DNA of 64,000 bases from Sphingobacteriales bacterium 50-39 (GTDB lineage Bacteria; Bacteroidota; Bacteroidia; Chitinophagales; Chitinophagaceae). Both the position numbers and the translations under genes were made by a program. Under the pieces are notes generated by a model. It was not told where the DNA came from. It made no database searches and saw nothing but the letters and a program-made list of their open reading frames with translations. The DNA lies in NCBI GenBank assembly GCA_001898505.1, contig MKTZ01000005.1, positions 1 to 64,000 on the forward strand, read 5' to 3'. Of the stretch, positions 10,017 through 18,669 are shown in pieces. Positions within the stretch are counted from its first letter, which is position 1, and each line of letters starts with the position of its first letter.

Positions 10017-10397
10017 TCAATGACAATCGCACTGCCATTCCACCCCCAGCTCGATACAGGTAACGACTACGAGGCTACTCTCGCGTCCTCCTCTGCCGGC
10101 GGGTACGGCAAAGACGATACGCAGATGCTGTCCCTCTTTGGTAAAGCCTTCCAAAGCATATTTAGGGTCCGGACGTGAGTCCGGTTCACTCTTTTTGTAA
10201 TTGATCTCCCCTTGTTCCAATATCTCCCGTATCTCTTTTTCCGTGATGTGGCGACAGTCCATCCTGCATCGGGCATGTCGGGTGAGAATAAGATGGCTTA
10301 CATGCCGGTCGACCGGTCCGCCGTCCGCCGGCCCTGTCTGTCCGCACCGGACAAGCAGCATCACAAACAGCACCCCTATTATTGGTCTGATTTTCAT
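10017..10397 (-). CDS. DUF4258 domain lipoprotein-like protein
   Basis: A 126-residue product with a short signal segment (IIGVLFVMLLVRC) that could be a lipoprotein signal, followed by a DUF4258 domain. This is recognised from the LTRHARCRMDCRHIT start (His-Ala-x-x-Arg), IREILEQGEINY, and the LRIVFAV strand. DUF4258 proteins are small and often toxin-like in architecture, but their biochemical function is not established. The secreted form seen here is typical of Bacteroidota genomes. It diverges from mtaB. Confidence 0.75.
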   Translation of the reverse strand: MKIRPIIGVLFVMLLVRCGQTGPADGGPVDRHVSHLILTRHARCRMDCRHITEKEIREILEQGEINYKKSEPDSRPDPKYALEGFTKEGQHLRIVFAVPAGRGGRESSLVVVTCIELGVEWQCDCH

Positions 10398-10469
10398 CGT
10401 ATTCTGGTATTTTTACCCTGTATCGGACAGCGAAGGTACGAGGGTTCATGGTATTTCCCTGTCCTTCAG

Positions 10470-10477
10470 TACCTTTG
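10470..10477 (+). promoter_or_regulatory. Bacteroidota -7 promoter box upstream of mtaB
   Basis: TACCTTTG matches the TAnnTTTG consensus of Bacteroidota housekeeping promoters, 14 bp before the mtaB ATG. The matching -33 element is weak. Confidence 0.5.
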
Positions 10478-10491
10478 CAGGCTGAATAACT

Positions 10492-11787
10492 ATGGAGCAG
10501 GTCCAAAACAAGACGGTAGCGTTTCATACTTTAGGATGTAAGCTGAACTTTTCGGAAACCTCCACCCTGTCCCGTTTGCTGGAAGGTGAAGGCTTCGACA
10601 GGCGCGACTTCGACCAGCCGGCTGATGTATACGTCATAAACACCTGCTCGGTTACGGACAATGCGGATAAGGAATGCCGTCACCTGGTACGTCGTATCCA
10701 ACGCCGGAGCCCCGAAAGCCTGGTAGTGATCACGGGTTGTTATGCCCAGCTCAAGCCGGAAGCCATCGCAGCCATTCCCGGTGTAGACCTGGTGCTTGGC
10801 GCGGCGGAAAAATTCAACCTTGCCCAACACCTGAAAGAGCTTTCCAAGGGCGACTCAGCCAGGATCTGCAGTTGCGACATCGAAGAGCTCACCGATTTTC
10901 ACCCTTCTTTCTCCTTAAATGACAGGACCCGCACGTTTCTAAAAGTACAGGATGGATGTGATTATAACTGTTCCTTCTGCACCATCCCCATGGCAAGAGG
11001 CAAAAGCCGCAGCGACACCATTGCCCGGACGGTGGAAAATGTCCGGCAGCTAGCCGCAGCAGGTAACACCAGGGAGATCGTCCTTACGGGGGTCAATCTG
11101 GGTGATTTTGGCACCAAACGGGCTGGAGGCCCGTTGTCCGACGGACATGCAGAAGAAAACTTCTTCCACCTGATGAAGGAACTAGACACCATCGACGGCA
11201 TTGACCGCTACCGGATATCTTCCATCGAACCCAATCTGCTCAGCCCCGAAATGATCGAATGGGTAGCCGGCAGCCGGAAATTCATGCCGCATTTCCATAT
11301 ACCGCTCCAAAGCGGCAGCGACCGTATACTCGGCTTGATGCGCCGCCGGTACAAAAGGGATCTCTATGCTTCAAGGGTGCAGCTGATCAAAAGCCTGATG
11401 CCCCATTGCGCCATAGGAGTAGATGTCATCGTAGGATTTCCGGGCGAGACGGAAGATCACTTTAACGAAACGTTCGAATTCCTGCACGAGCTGGATATTT
11501 CCTACCTCCATGTCTTCACTTATTCCGAGCGGGATAATACAAAGGCGCTGGAGATCAAGCCCGTGGTGCCGATGGAAGTCCGTCATCAGCGAAACAAGAT
11601 ACTACGCAATCTGTCCTATCAGAAAATGCAATACTTTATCCGCCAGCACGAAGGTCAAACCCGTAAGGTTCTGCTGGAAGGGCACGTAAAGACACCCATA
11701 ATGGAAGGTTATACCGACAACTACATCAAGGTGACGACTCCCTACAGGGAACAGTGGGTTAACAAGGTGATTGACTGGAAACTATGA
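10492..11787 (+). CDS. mtaB: tRNA t6A37 methylthiotransferase MtaB
   Basis: A 431-residue radical-SAM methylthiotransferase that converts t6A37 to ms2t6A37 in ANN-decoding tRNAs. The N-terminal UPF0004 domain contributes three cysteines (TLGCKLN, NTCSVTD, GCYAQ). The radical SAM cluster motif is CDYNCSFC (CxxxCxxC). PLQSGSDRILGLMRRRY and VIVGFPGET are strongly conserved in this family, and a TRAM-like tail ends the protein. It is distinguished from MiaB and RimO by the GCKLN and RRYKR patterns. It is probably monocistronic with its own TAnnTTTG box. Confidence 0.93.
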   Translation: MEQVQNKTVAFHTLGCKLNFSETSTLSRLLEGEGFDRRDFDQPADVYVINTCSVTDNADKECRHLVRRIQRRSPESLVVITGCYAQLKPEAIAAIPGVDLVLGAAEKFNLAQHLKELSKGDSARICSCDIEELTDFHPSFSLNDRTRTFLKVQDGCDYNCSFCTIPMARGKSRSDTIARTVENVRQLAAAGNTREIVLTGVNLGDFGTKRAGGPLSDGHAEENFFHLMKELDTIDGIDRYRISSIEPNLLSPEMIEWVAGSRKFMPHFHIPLQSGSDRILGLMRRRYKRDLYASRVQLIKSLMPHCAIGVDVIVGFPGETEDHFNETFEFLHELDISYLHVFTYSERDNTKALEIKPVVPMEVRHQRNKILRNLSYQKMQYFIRQHEGQTRKVLLEGHVKTPIMEGYTDNYIKVTTPYREQWVNKVIDWKL

Positions 11788-11889
11788 TGAGGCAACCGCT
11801 ACACGAATTAAGCCGTATGATATAGAAGGGACAAAACACGAGTCCTGTGAACATTGTAGCTGGTGTTTTGTTAGTATCAAGTAAGCAAC

Positions 11890-12180
11890 ATGCGAAAATT
11901 CCAGGTTACCATACAATTTGAAATGAACGATGAGTTCGCTTCTCTTGTCCCCTCCCACCGAACGTATATAAACCGTTTGATCGAACAAGGGGTCATCGAC
12001 CACTATGTAGTGACGATGGAAACACAAAGAGTGTGGATCACTTTCTCCGCCGAAGACAAAGCCGCCGTCGAAAAATACCTCTCCAAATCTCCTCTTTACA
12101 AGTTCTGGACTTACGAGATCGACGAGCTGTTCGTTGTCGATGGATTACATTATCGTCTGCCGGTGGTCCAGCTGAACTGA
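11890..12180 (+). CDS. Small YciI/muconolactone isomerase-like protein, unknown function
   Basis: A 96-residue protein without signal peptide. The pattern FQVTIQFEM, then LVPSHRTYINRLIEQGVI, then WITFSAEDKAAVEKYL resembles the dimeric alpha-beta ferredoxin-like fold of YciI or muconolactone isomerase-type proteins. This resemblance is structural guesswork from the pattern. It lies 102 bp after mtaB and converges with the next gene at a 3-bp gap. Confidence 0.6.
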   Translation: MRKFQVTIQFEMNDEFASLVPSHRTYINRLIEQGVIDHYVVTMETQRVWITFSAEDKAAVEKYLSKSPLYKFWTYEIDELFVVDGLHYRLPVVQLN

Positions 12181-12183
12181 TCT

Positions 12184-12765
12184 TCAGTAGATAAGCATAT
12201 ATTTATACAAGGCGGGAAATTCCCTCAGCAGCCCGAAAAGATCATCGGCATAAAACACGTCTGATGAGGCGCTGTGTACATGCCGGATCCCTAACTTTCG
12301 GAAGATATATTTACACCGGGTGATGTGGTAGAAAGTGCTGACCACGATGACGGACTGACAATGGAGCGACTCATTCACTTTTTTGAAGTCCACCGCAGTC
12401 AAATAAGTATTTTCTCCGTCATTGTCTTCGATGATGCGGTCCGCAGGCACTCCATGCCGTATCAAGTACCTTTTCATGGCCATGCCTTCCGGCACTTTTC
12501 CTGTCTTCATTCCTTTTCCACCGCTGACCATGATCCGCCGTACGCGCCCCTGTCTATATAGCAGCAAGGCCTTGTCCACCCTGGCTTCGAGTACGGGTGA
12601 GAGCGAGCTGTCCGCATCCACCCTGTTGCCAAGCACGACGGCAATGTCGGCGCTGCCCTTATAGTCGGACACCCCGTCCAGAGTCACATAAATGAGATGA
12701 ATAACTATCCACAGGACAACAAGCCCAAACAGTCTACGGACTAGTCTTTTCTTTTTTGTAACCAT
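12184..12765 (-). CDS. SanA/YdcF-type DUF218 membrane protein
   Basis: A 193-residue protein with one N-terminal transmembrane helix (about residues 10-30) and a DUF218 domain. Markers are DIAVVLGNRVD, SGGKG, ENTYLTA and VVSTFYHITRC. Family members such as SanA and ElyC affect envelope integrity and vancomycin tolerance, but their reaction is not firmly known. The start overlaps the 3' end of the tag gene by 25 bp, so the two are probably co-transcribed. Confidence 0.85.
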   Translation of the reverse strand: MVTKKKRLVRRLFGLVVLWIVIHLIYVTLDGVSDYKGSADIAVVLGNRVDADSSLSPVLEARVDKALLLYRQGRVRRIMVSGGKGMKTGKVPEGMAMKRYLIRHGVPADRIIEDNDGENTYLTAVDFKKVNESLHCQSVIVVSTFYHITRCKYIFRKLGIRHVHSASSDVFYADDLFGLLREFPALYKYMLIY

Positions 12766-13304
12766 GCCGGCTTTTGCTTCAGAATTTTTTTATAGATAGG
12801 ACAGCTTTCGATATGCGCTCCGGGGAGATAGCCGCAACTCATCAGGAATTCTCCAACGATCTCTCCCCCGGTGAATCGGAACGTCTTTTTGAACAGCTTC
12901 ACCCATTCTTCCTTTGTCAAGGGATGATGTTTGTCCAGCCAGTTCTTAAAAGAACCATATTCCTTTTGTAACGCTTGTATCTTTTTGGCATTGTCGATGG
13001 TGGCTTCTATTTTTAGCCGGTTGCGTATGATACCCGCGTCCTGCAGCAAACGATCTTTCTGCTTCTGTCCATAACGCGCTACCTTGTCGATGTCAAAGTC
13101 ATCGAGGGCTTTGAAAAAATTATCCTTTTTGTTCAGGATGGTCGTCCATGACAGGCCGGCCTGGTTGATCTCCAGGATCAGACGGGCGAAGAGATGATTG
13201 TCATCATGGATAGGATAACCATATTCCTTGTCGTGATAGTGAACATGTACATTGTCCTTTTCCATTCTTTCGACGACTTCACAATAGCTGCGGGGCTTTT
13301 CCAT
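12741..13304 (-). CDS. tag: DNA-3-methyladenine glycosylase I
   Basis: Tag excises 3-methyladenine from alkylated DNA. The product has YHDKEYGYP and DNHLFARLILEINQAGLSWTTILNKK (the Tag active-site region with conserved Glu and Trp). It also has the late FTGGEIVGEFLMSCGYLPGAH block, giving the His and Cys of the zinc-snap. I chose the ATG at 13304 because family members begin only a few residues before the first Cys of the zinc site; an in-frame ATG at 13340 would add 12 residues. It is co-directional with the downstream SanA-like gene. Confidence 0.9.
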   Translation of the reverse strand: MEKPRSYCEVVERMEKDNVHVHYHDKEYGYPIHDDNHLFARLILEINQAGLSWTTILNKKDNFFKALDDFDIDKVARYGQKQKDRLLQDAGIIRNRLKIEATIDNAKKIQALQKEYGSFKNWLDKHHPLTKEEWVKLFKKTFRFTGGEIVGEFLMSCGYLPGAHIESCPIYKKILKQKPAWLQKRKD

Positions 13305-13374
13305 AAACGTGGGATAATTGCTAACAAATTTAACAGGCAAATACCATATTTTTACGGAATAGGGGGAAATAAAA

Positions 13375-15378
13375 ATGGGGAAAATTTATTTTTGGTCTTT
13401 ATCGCTTGGGCTGATCACGTCTACCATCATTGGCTATGCCCAAAAACCCGCAGGGCTGCCCGAAAATCCTGTTTTTTCGGGATACGATCCGCAGGTCTTG
13501 TTCGCACCCGGATTTTACAACGGGCACAGCCGGCCTTACCATGGAGCAAATGGCGCGCCGGCGGCCAACTACTGGCAAAACAGGGCGGATTATACGTTGC
13601 AGGCCAGCCTCGATACGGCCTCCAACGTCCTGACAGGCGAAGAGACCATCCTTTATACCAACAACAGCCCGGACAGTCTGCGCTCTCTCTGGTTGCAGAT
13701 GGACCAGAATACCTATCGTGCAGACGCCCGCAGCAATTTTTACACGGACGGCGCGAGTTCCCAGCATACGGATGGCTATATATTGGGATCTGTAAAGATC
13801 GACCAGGGAGGCATTGCCACTACCGCCGACTACATCGTTACGGACACCCGCCTGCAGATACGTCTGAAAAAAGCGCTACCCTCGGGCGGGGGTAAGATCA
13901 GGATACATATCGGCTATCATTATACGGTGCCGGGTGATTTTGGCAATCGTACGGATTATACCACTACGGCCAACGGCAAGATCTACGAGATAGCTCAGTG
14001 GTACCCACGTATGTGTGTATACGACGACACCCAGGGCTGGAACACCCTGCCTTTCCTGGGTAGTGGCGAGTTCTATTGCGAATATGGCGACTTCGATTAC
14101 AAGGTCACCTTACCCTGGAATATGATCGTTGCCGGCTCCGGGGAATTGCAAAATCCACAAGAAACCCTCACCGCAAAAGAGCAGGCTCGTCTCGCAACCG
14201 CCAAAGCCAGTGACAAGACAGTCATGATACATGGTCCGGGGGACATCAACGACCCTGCCAGCCGACCGGTACAAAAAGGCACGCTCACCTGGCATTTTAA
14301 GATGTATAATACCCGTGACGTTGCCTTTGGCGCATCGCACGCCTATATCTGGGACGCTGCCCGTGTGAACCTGCCGGGTGGCAAAAAATGCCTGGCCATG
14401 TCGGTCTATCCTATAGAGAGCGCCGGTGACAAGGCATGGGGGCGTGCGACGGAATATCTCAAGGAGTCGATAGAATATTTCTCCTCTATGTGGTATGTCT
14501 ACCCCTACCCTGTGGCGATCAACGAAGCGGGTATTGCAGGGGGAATGGAATATCCCGGTGTCGTCTTCGACGGGATCACCGACAAAGGCGCCGAGCTTTA
14601 TTGGGTGACGGCACACGAGATAGGCCATAATTGGTTCCCTATGATCGTCGGCTCCGACGAGCGGCAGTATGCCTGGATGGATGAGGGCTTCAATACTTTC
14701 ATCGATATCTATGCCTCGGATGCTTTTAACAAAGGCGAATATGCCCCCAAGCGTGACGGTGAATATGCCCCCGGCGGCGGCAATCCGGTGGAAGAGATCG
14801 TTCCCCTGCTAAAAGATCCTGCCACGCCAGTAATGATGACCCGCGCCGACGGCATCCCGGAGAAATACCGTCACCCGATGGCCTATTTCAAACCTGCATT
14901 GGGGCTGGTGCTCTTGCGCGAAGTGATCCTGGGCAAAGAGCGGTTCGACTACGCCTTTCGCGAATACATCCGACGCTGGGCCTATCGTCATCCTACGCCG
15001 TACGATTTCTTCCGCACCATGGACAACGAGGCCGGCGAAGACCTCTGCTGGTTCTGGCGGGAATGGTTTTTCCAGAATGGCGGATTGGATCAGGCCGTGC
15101 AAGGTGTTGCGTACACCGATAACGACCCTGCAAAAGGAGTACAGATTACGCTGACCAATCTCGATAAGATGGTGATGCCTGCCACGCTGGAGCTGGTATG
15201 GAAGGATGGCAGCAAACAACGTATTTCCCTGCCGGTGGAGACCTGGATGCAGTCGGGTACGCATGTACTGCAGTTGCCGGCCGCCGCGGGCAGACAAAAG
15301 CTGTCCATGGCGACCCTCGACCCGGACAAAGTGTTGCCGGATGTGAACAGGGGCAACAATAGCTGGAAGGGGGACTAA
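13375..15378 (+). CDS. Secreted M1 family metallopeptidase (aminopeptidase N-like)
   Basis: A 667-residue protein with an N-terminal signal peptide ([20 protein letters not shown]). The zinc-binding motif is HEIGH at 414-418, with the third ligand Glu437 in WMDEGFNTF, as in gluzincins of the M1 family. The exopeptidase loop appears as GGMEYPG (GxMEN-like). Bacteroidota encode several such periplasmic or surface enzymes that trim N-terminal residues from peptides. The expected ERAP1-like C-terminal domain is short. The next gene follows after 18 bp. Confidence 0.9.
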   Translation: MGKIYFWSLSLGLITSTIIGYAQKPAGLPENPVFSGYDPQVLFAPGFYNGHSRPYHGANGAPAANYWQNRADYTLQASLDTASNVLTGEETILYTNNSPDSLRSLWLQMDQNTYRADARSNFYTDGASSQHTDGYILGSVKIDQGGIATTADYIVTDTRLQIRLKKALPSGGGKIRIHIGYHYTVPGDFGNRTDYTTTANGKIYEIAQWYPRMCVYDDTQGWNTLPFLGSGEFYCEYGDFDYKVTLPWNMIVAGSGELQNPQETLTAKEQARLATAKASDKTVMIHGPGDINDPASRPVQKGTLTWHFKMYNTRDVAFGASHAYIWDAARVNLPGGKKCLAMSVYPIESAGDKAWGRATEYLKESIEYFSSMWYVYPYPVAINEAGIAGGMEYPGVVFDGITDKGAELYWVTAHEIGHNWFPMIVGSDERQYAWMDEGFNTFIDIYASDAFNKGEYAPKRDGEYAPGGGNPVEEIVPLLKDPATPVMMTRADGIPEKYRHPMAYFKPALGLVLLREVILGKERFDYAFREYIRRWAYRHPTPYDFFRTMDNEAGEDLCWFWREWFFQNGGLDQAVQGVAYTDNDPAKGVQITLTNLDKMVMPATLELVWKDGSKQRISLPVETWMQSGTHVLQLPAAAGRQKLSMATLDPDKVLPDVNRGNNSWKGD

Positions 15379-15396
15379 AGTTTGTAAATCTTATGT

Positions 15397-15822
15397 ATGA
15401 AGCTATATCTTATCCTCCTCTTCTGCGTGCTGTCCCTGGGAGCTTTCTCTCAAAAAAGAGCCCCTTCGGCCTATGTAAAAAATCTGATGGACGACACCGC
15501 CCGGCTGGGTCGGCGTATAGATTCCCTGCGGCCGCTGGCCGATGCGGCATTCGATGAATACCGAAAATGGGAGGATCTGCGTGGCAAAGCGCAAAAAGCA
15601 AAAGACCGTCTGTCTGCATCAGACTCGCTCCATTATAAACAACGACTGGAAAGTATCAACAAAGTCCTTGCCTTTCGCAACAGGAGGCTGAAAGAAGCAG
15701 ATGCTCGTCTCACCCCCCATTTTGGTGGATATGGACAGTACGATAGGCAAAAAGAGCAGGTCGATCGAGCGCCTTACGGAAGCAGCGAGCCGGCATCAAT
15801 AGCTCGCTCTATGCACAATTAG
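15397..15822 (+). CDS. Small secreted protein of unknown function
   Basis: A 141-residue product with a signal peptide (LYLILLFCVLSLGAFSQ) and a basic, charged, probably helical mature part. No known domain is recognised. It directly follows the M1 peptidase gene and may be co-transcribed with it. Confidence 0.65.
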   Translation: MKLYLILLFCVLSLGAFSQKRAPSAYVKNLMDDTARLGRRIDSLRPLADAAFDEYRKWEDLRGKAQKAKDRLSASDSLHYKQRLESINKVLAFRNRRLKEADARLTPHFGGYGQYDRQKEQVDRAPYGSSEPASIARSMHN

Positions 15823-15896
15823 CCTTCTGCTGCGGCGCCTCCAGTTAACCCCCTGCTGCACCGGGATTTATGTTTAAAAAAGTCTCGAAAAAAATT

Positions 15897-15926
15897 TTTG
15901 TAAAAACTTTCCAGGCCGTATCTTTG
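15897..15926 (+). promoter_or_regulatory. Bacteroidota-type promoter of tRNA-Val
   Basis: TTTG (15897-15900) and TATCTTTG (15919-15926) are separated by 18 bp. They match the TTTG/TAnnTTTG consensus of the Bacteroidota primary sigma factor and end 31 bp before the tRNA. Confidence 0.7.
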
Positions 15927-15957
15927 CACTCCTTTCAACGGAAGGCCGGAAGGTAAA

Positions 15958-16032
15958 GGGAGTTTAGCTCAGCTGGTTCAGAGCATCTGCCTTACAAGCA
16001 GAGGGTCGGCGGTTCGAACCCGTCAACTCCCA
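15958..16032 (+). tRNA. tRNA-Val (anticodon TAC)
   Basis: The acceptor stem GGGAGTT (15958-15964) pairs with AACTCCC (16025-16031), with discriminator A at 16032. The anticodon stem TCTGC/GCAGA encloses CTTACAA, giving anticodon TAC. The T loop is TTCGAAC. The CCA end is not fully encoded. All genes to the right are accessory in character, so this tRNA is the likely integration site of the element. Confidence 0.96.
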
Positions 16033-16043
16033 CCTTGAGAATG

Positions 16044-16077
16044 AAGCACTTAGCAAATCTTTGTTAGGTGCTTTTTT
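16044..16077 (+). terminator. Terminator after tRNA-Val
   Basis: AAGCACTTA (16044-16052) pairs with TAGGTGCTT (16065-16073), followed by TTTT. It is positioned 12 bp after the tRNA. Confidence 0.75.
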
Positions 16078-16336
16078 CGTTTTCGCCTAACATTACGCCT
16101 AACATCCTCAAAATGTAGGTTCCTCCTTAACGTTATTTTTCTTCACCGTTATTCAAATAGCTTATTTAATCGCGGTCGGGCAAATTGCTTTAAACAAAGT
16201 TACACTAACTTACCCTATTTTACCAATTAGGCTTTTTGCAGCCCGGCTGGACAAAGAGCGGTCATCCAGCTGATCAACGGCAATGAAATGCATTATTTGG
16301 CGTAAATTCGGTTGCAAAAATTGGAGAACGAACCCT
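16078..16336. other. Non-coding junction between core genome and island
   Basis: No credible gene is seen. Near the left end the 9-base word GCCTAACAT occurs twice (about 16086 and 16097). This is where the left attachment site of a tRNA-targeting element would be expected, but no second copy of the tRNA 3' end is present in the window, so the att site is an inference. Confidence 0.35.
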
Positions 16337-16819
16337 ATGCGCAAAAGAAAATACCTGCATGATATAATAGAGTTGGTGCTGATAAACGCGAGGGCGCCAA
16401 TGACAACTAGCCAGATCGCCAGGGTCATTGAAAACAATGATCTTTGGGTAAGGCTTGTCGATGGGGACTCACCTCCAGTGCAACAAATATCAGCGAGGGT
16501 CAGTAACCACCCCGAACTTTTTGCAATGGATGGTGAATTTGTACTATTAAATAAGGAAAGGTCCATACAAAGCACGCTCCGATTTAGATGCCCCTCCGAG
16601 AAGAAGCTGCTGCTGGAAGAAATCGGAAGGCGAAACGGGATTAAATTGATGGAAGAATCTGAAGAGATTGATAACATCATTTGGAGTATATCTTCCCATG
16701 TGGATTTATCGGACCTTTCGAATTTTGTTAACGAACTGGGTGTCGAAGGGCTGTCTCTCACGGCATTCTTGGCGCACCAGCACGTTACCCAGGCAGCCCC
16801 GGAAAGAAATAGCTTTTAG
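16337..16819 (+). CDS. HARE-HTH domain protein
   Basis: Start ATG 16337 is preceded by TTGGAGAACG, a plausible ribosome-binding site; an upstream in-frame ATG at 16283 has none. The 160-residue product begins with a HARE-HTH-like winged helix (YLHDIIELVLINARAPMTTS...ISARVSNHPELFAMDGEFVLL), a domain linking restriction enzymes and chromatin factors to modified DNA. An acidic helical region follows. The frame ends at 16819, where the neighbouring frame (16668-17771) takes over. Sequence on both sides of that switch looks coding, so the two may be one gene broken by a frameshift, HARE-HTH plus RES domain. Domain assignment is by pattern only. Confidence 0.6.
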   Translation: MRKRKYLHDIIELVLINARAPMTTSQIARVIENNDLWVRLVDGDSPPVQQISARVSNHPELFAMDGEFVLLNKERSIQSTLRFRCPSEKKLLLEEIGRRNGIKLMEESEEIDNIIWSISSHVDLSDLSNFVNELGVEGLSLTAFLAHQHVTQAAPERNSF

Positions 16820-16883
16820 CTATTTTCAACTTGGGGCCAATTATGAATTAGCCCATCGATTAGCATCACTCATCATTCTTTAT

Positions 16884-17771
16884 ATGCATAGAGACGCAAT
16901 AGCCCAATTGAAAGCCCTGGATTTAACCACCTACCCAAAGAACGAAATTCATACATTGATTCGACAATTTGGCAAGTTCGGAGCGGTCGCCATGGATCTG
17001 CATCCGGGCAAAGTGCTTATAAGAGCAAGGCCAAACGAGGCTGGCAAAACTTTTTCGCTACGCTCAGACCTCTCTTACAAACCACCCAAATACAACACAA
17101 CTTACCAGCGGGCGAGCACACCAGATCAGACCATGTTCTATGCGGGAACTATTCCTGAAAATATTCGAATTGATGAATTAGACAATGCGCGGCTTATCGC
17201 TACCCTCGAGGCATCTCACCTGCTGCGGGATAATATCCCGGATGGTGAACAACTAATAACATTCAGCAAATGGGTAGTCGTTAAGGACATAAGGCTTTTT
17301 GCAGTCTGCTATCACAGAGATTTCACAGAAAACAGTTCCCACACCCACGAATTGTATAATGCTTATCATGCGTGGACAAAGACTTTATCCGACGAATTAA
17401 GAGAGAAGTCAATTGAAGTAACCGAATTTATGGCCAATGAATTTGCAAAGATGCCTATCCGCGGGGACTTCGACTACATGATCTCTGCCATTTTCACGGA
17501 AATCATGGCTCGTGGCAAGACAGACGGTGTGTATTTTCCAAGTGTACGAGCCGGAGCGCAGGGTTACAATGTCGCGATTGTCCCGGAAGTTGCTGACTCT
17601 TGTCTAAAGCTTGTAGCGGCAGGTGAATGTACGATCTATAAGAAAGGGGCTGAAACCTTCGTTGACAATGAAACTGTTTGTCTGATAAAAGACGACACAA
17701 GCCCATTCAAGCTGGTGCCGGTTGATCCTGCGTTTCATGAGGGCCGTGACAAAATCCTCAATGCCAGGTAA
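16884..17771 (+). CDS. RES-domain protein (possible NAD-degrading toxin)
   Basis: The frame is open from 16668, but before about 16800 it only shadows the HARE-HTH frame. ATG 16884 is the first reasonable internal start, although residues encoded at 16800-16884 (FQLGANYELAHRLASLII) also look real. The product shows the RES-domain pattern: LIRARP, LSYKPP, YQRASTPDQTMFYAG, then TLEASHLL, and late TDGVYFPSVRAGAQGYNVAI. RES toxins degrade NAD+ through Arg, Tyr, Glu and Ser residues that have apparent counterparts here. Whether this one is active, and whether it is fused to the HARE-HTH part, is open. Confidence 0.55.
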   Translation: MHRDAIAQLKALDLTTYPKNEIHTLIRQFGKFGAVAMDLHPGKVLIRARPNEAGKTFSLRSDLSYKPPKYNTTYQRASTPDQTMFYAGTIPENIRIDELDNARLIATLEASHLLRDNIPDGEQLITFSKWVVVKDIRLFAVCYHRDFTENSSHTHELYNAYHAWTKTLSDELREKSIEVTEFMANEFAKMPIRGDFDYMISAIFTEIMARGKTDGVYFPSVRAGAQGYNVAIVPEVADSCLKLVAAGECTIYKKGAETFVDNETVCLIKDDTSPFKLVPVDPAFHEGRDKILNAR

Positions 17772-17813
17772 ATTGACAGTATGCAATATGGCGGATACCA
17801 CTAATTCATTTTT

Positions 17814-18623
17814 ATGCGTATTCTTTCATTGGAAGATAATGTACATATGATATACGAAGAGGCGGCACAAAAAGCCGTCCGTTATACACCTATATTGTTT
17901 GCTCCATCTGAAAAACATCCAGGATCAATCGACCCAATCGGTAGTGCAGTCCTATTTAAGCGTGATGGCCATTTTTTACTCCTTACTGCAGGGCATTGTA
18001 TAAAAAACAAAGGGCGTTTGACAAATATCGGAGTTTTACATAAGCGTGATTTTCATCAGATCGAAGGAGAAATGATGGTTGTGCCGGGAGAGCACAATCA
18101 AATTGATATTGGGCTTGTTCGCCTATTACCTAAAACGAGGGATATCTGCCTTCAGAATTTTGCCTTTTTAGATGACAGCCATAGGTTACACAACAACGGC
18201 ATTCCTGACCATCAAGCATACCTTATCGTCGGCCATCCGGCGACAAAGATTTCCAATGACCATAAGAAAAAGAAGATCAAAACGGAAGCATTTGCGCATA
18301 TAAGCCAGTCTACCCTCGAATTCAATTTTGAAAAATACCACTTTACCCAGCACCAACACTTGATGCTTCAATTTGACAGAAGGCGCAGTACCATTACTGG
18401 ATCCGGTATGATGAGTATAAGCCCTTACCCACAAGGCGTAAGTGGCGGAGGCGTATGGTTTGTTCCCGATTATTTTGTCCAGGACCTCAAATCAGTGACA
18501 CCCCAAATCGCCGGAATTGTCATTGAATATTTCGAAAGCCGCCGGGTAATTGTTGCTACAAAATTCGACGTTGTTGACTATCTACTACAATCGATTCTTA
18601 CAGGCAAAACCCCTTTCAATTAA
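17814..18623 (+). CDS. Trypsin-like serine peptidase, cytoplasmic, defence-type context
   Basis: A 269-residue protein without signal peptide. A complete chymotrypsin-fold triad is visible: His61 in TAGHC, Asp98 in QIDIGLVRL, Ser210 in GVSGGGVW. The oxyanion-type glycines around Ser210 are intact. Lack of a signal peptide points to cytoplasmic action, as for the trypsin-like effectors found beside bacterial NTPase defence genes. It lies 42 bp after the RES gene on the same strand and converges with the large nuclease-NTPase gene, with a 46-bp gap. The substrate is unknown. Confidence 0.75.
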   Translation: MRILSLEDNVHMIYEEAAQKAVRYTPILFAPSEKHPGSIDPIGSAVLFKRDGHFLLLTAGHCIKNKGRLTNIGVLHKRDFHQIEGEMMVVPGEHNQIDIGLVRLLPKTRDICLQNFAFLDDSHRLHNNGIPDHQAYLIVGHPATKISNDHKKKKIKTEAFAHISQSTLEFNFEKYHFTQHQHLMLQFDRRRSTITGSGMMSISPYPQGVSGGGVWFVPDYFVQDLKSVTPQIAGIVIEYFESRRVIVATKFDVVDYLLQSILTGKTPFN

Positions 18624-18669
18624 GGGCTCGGCATCCCAGTATTTGGCAATTAGAAATAGTGAAAGTCCA

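Noticed and set aside
3006-15378. Open frames opposite priA, mtaB, M1 peptidase and others
   Set aside because: Each overlaps a confidently identified gene in another frame without independent support.
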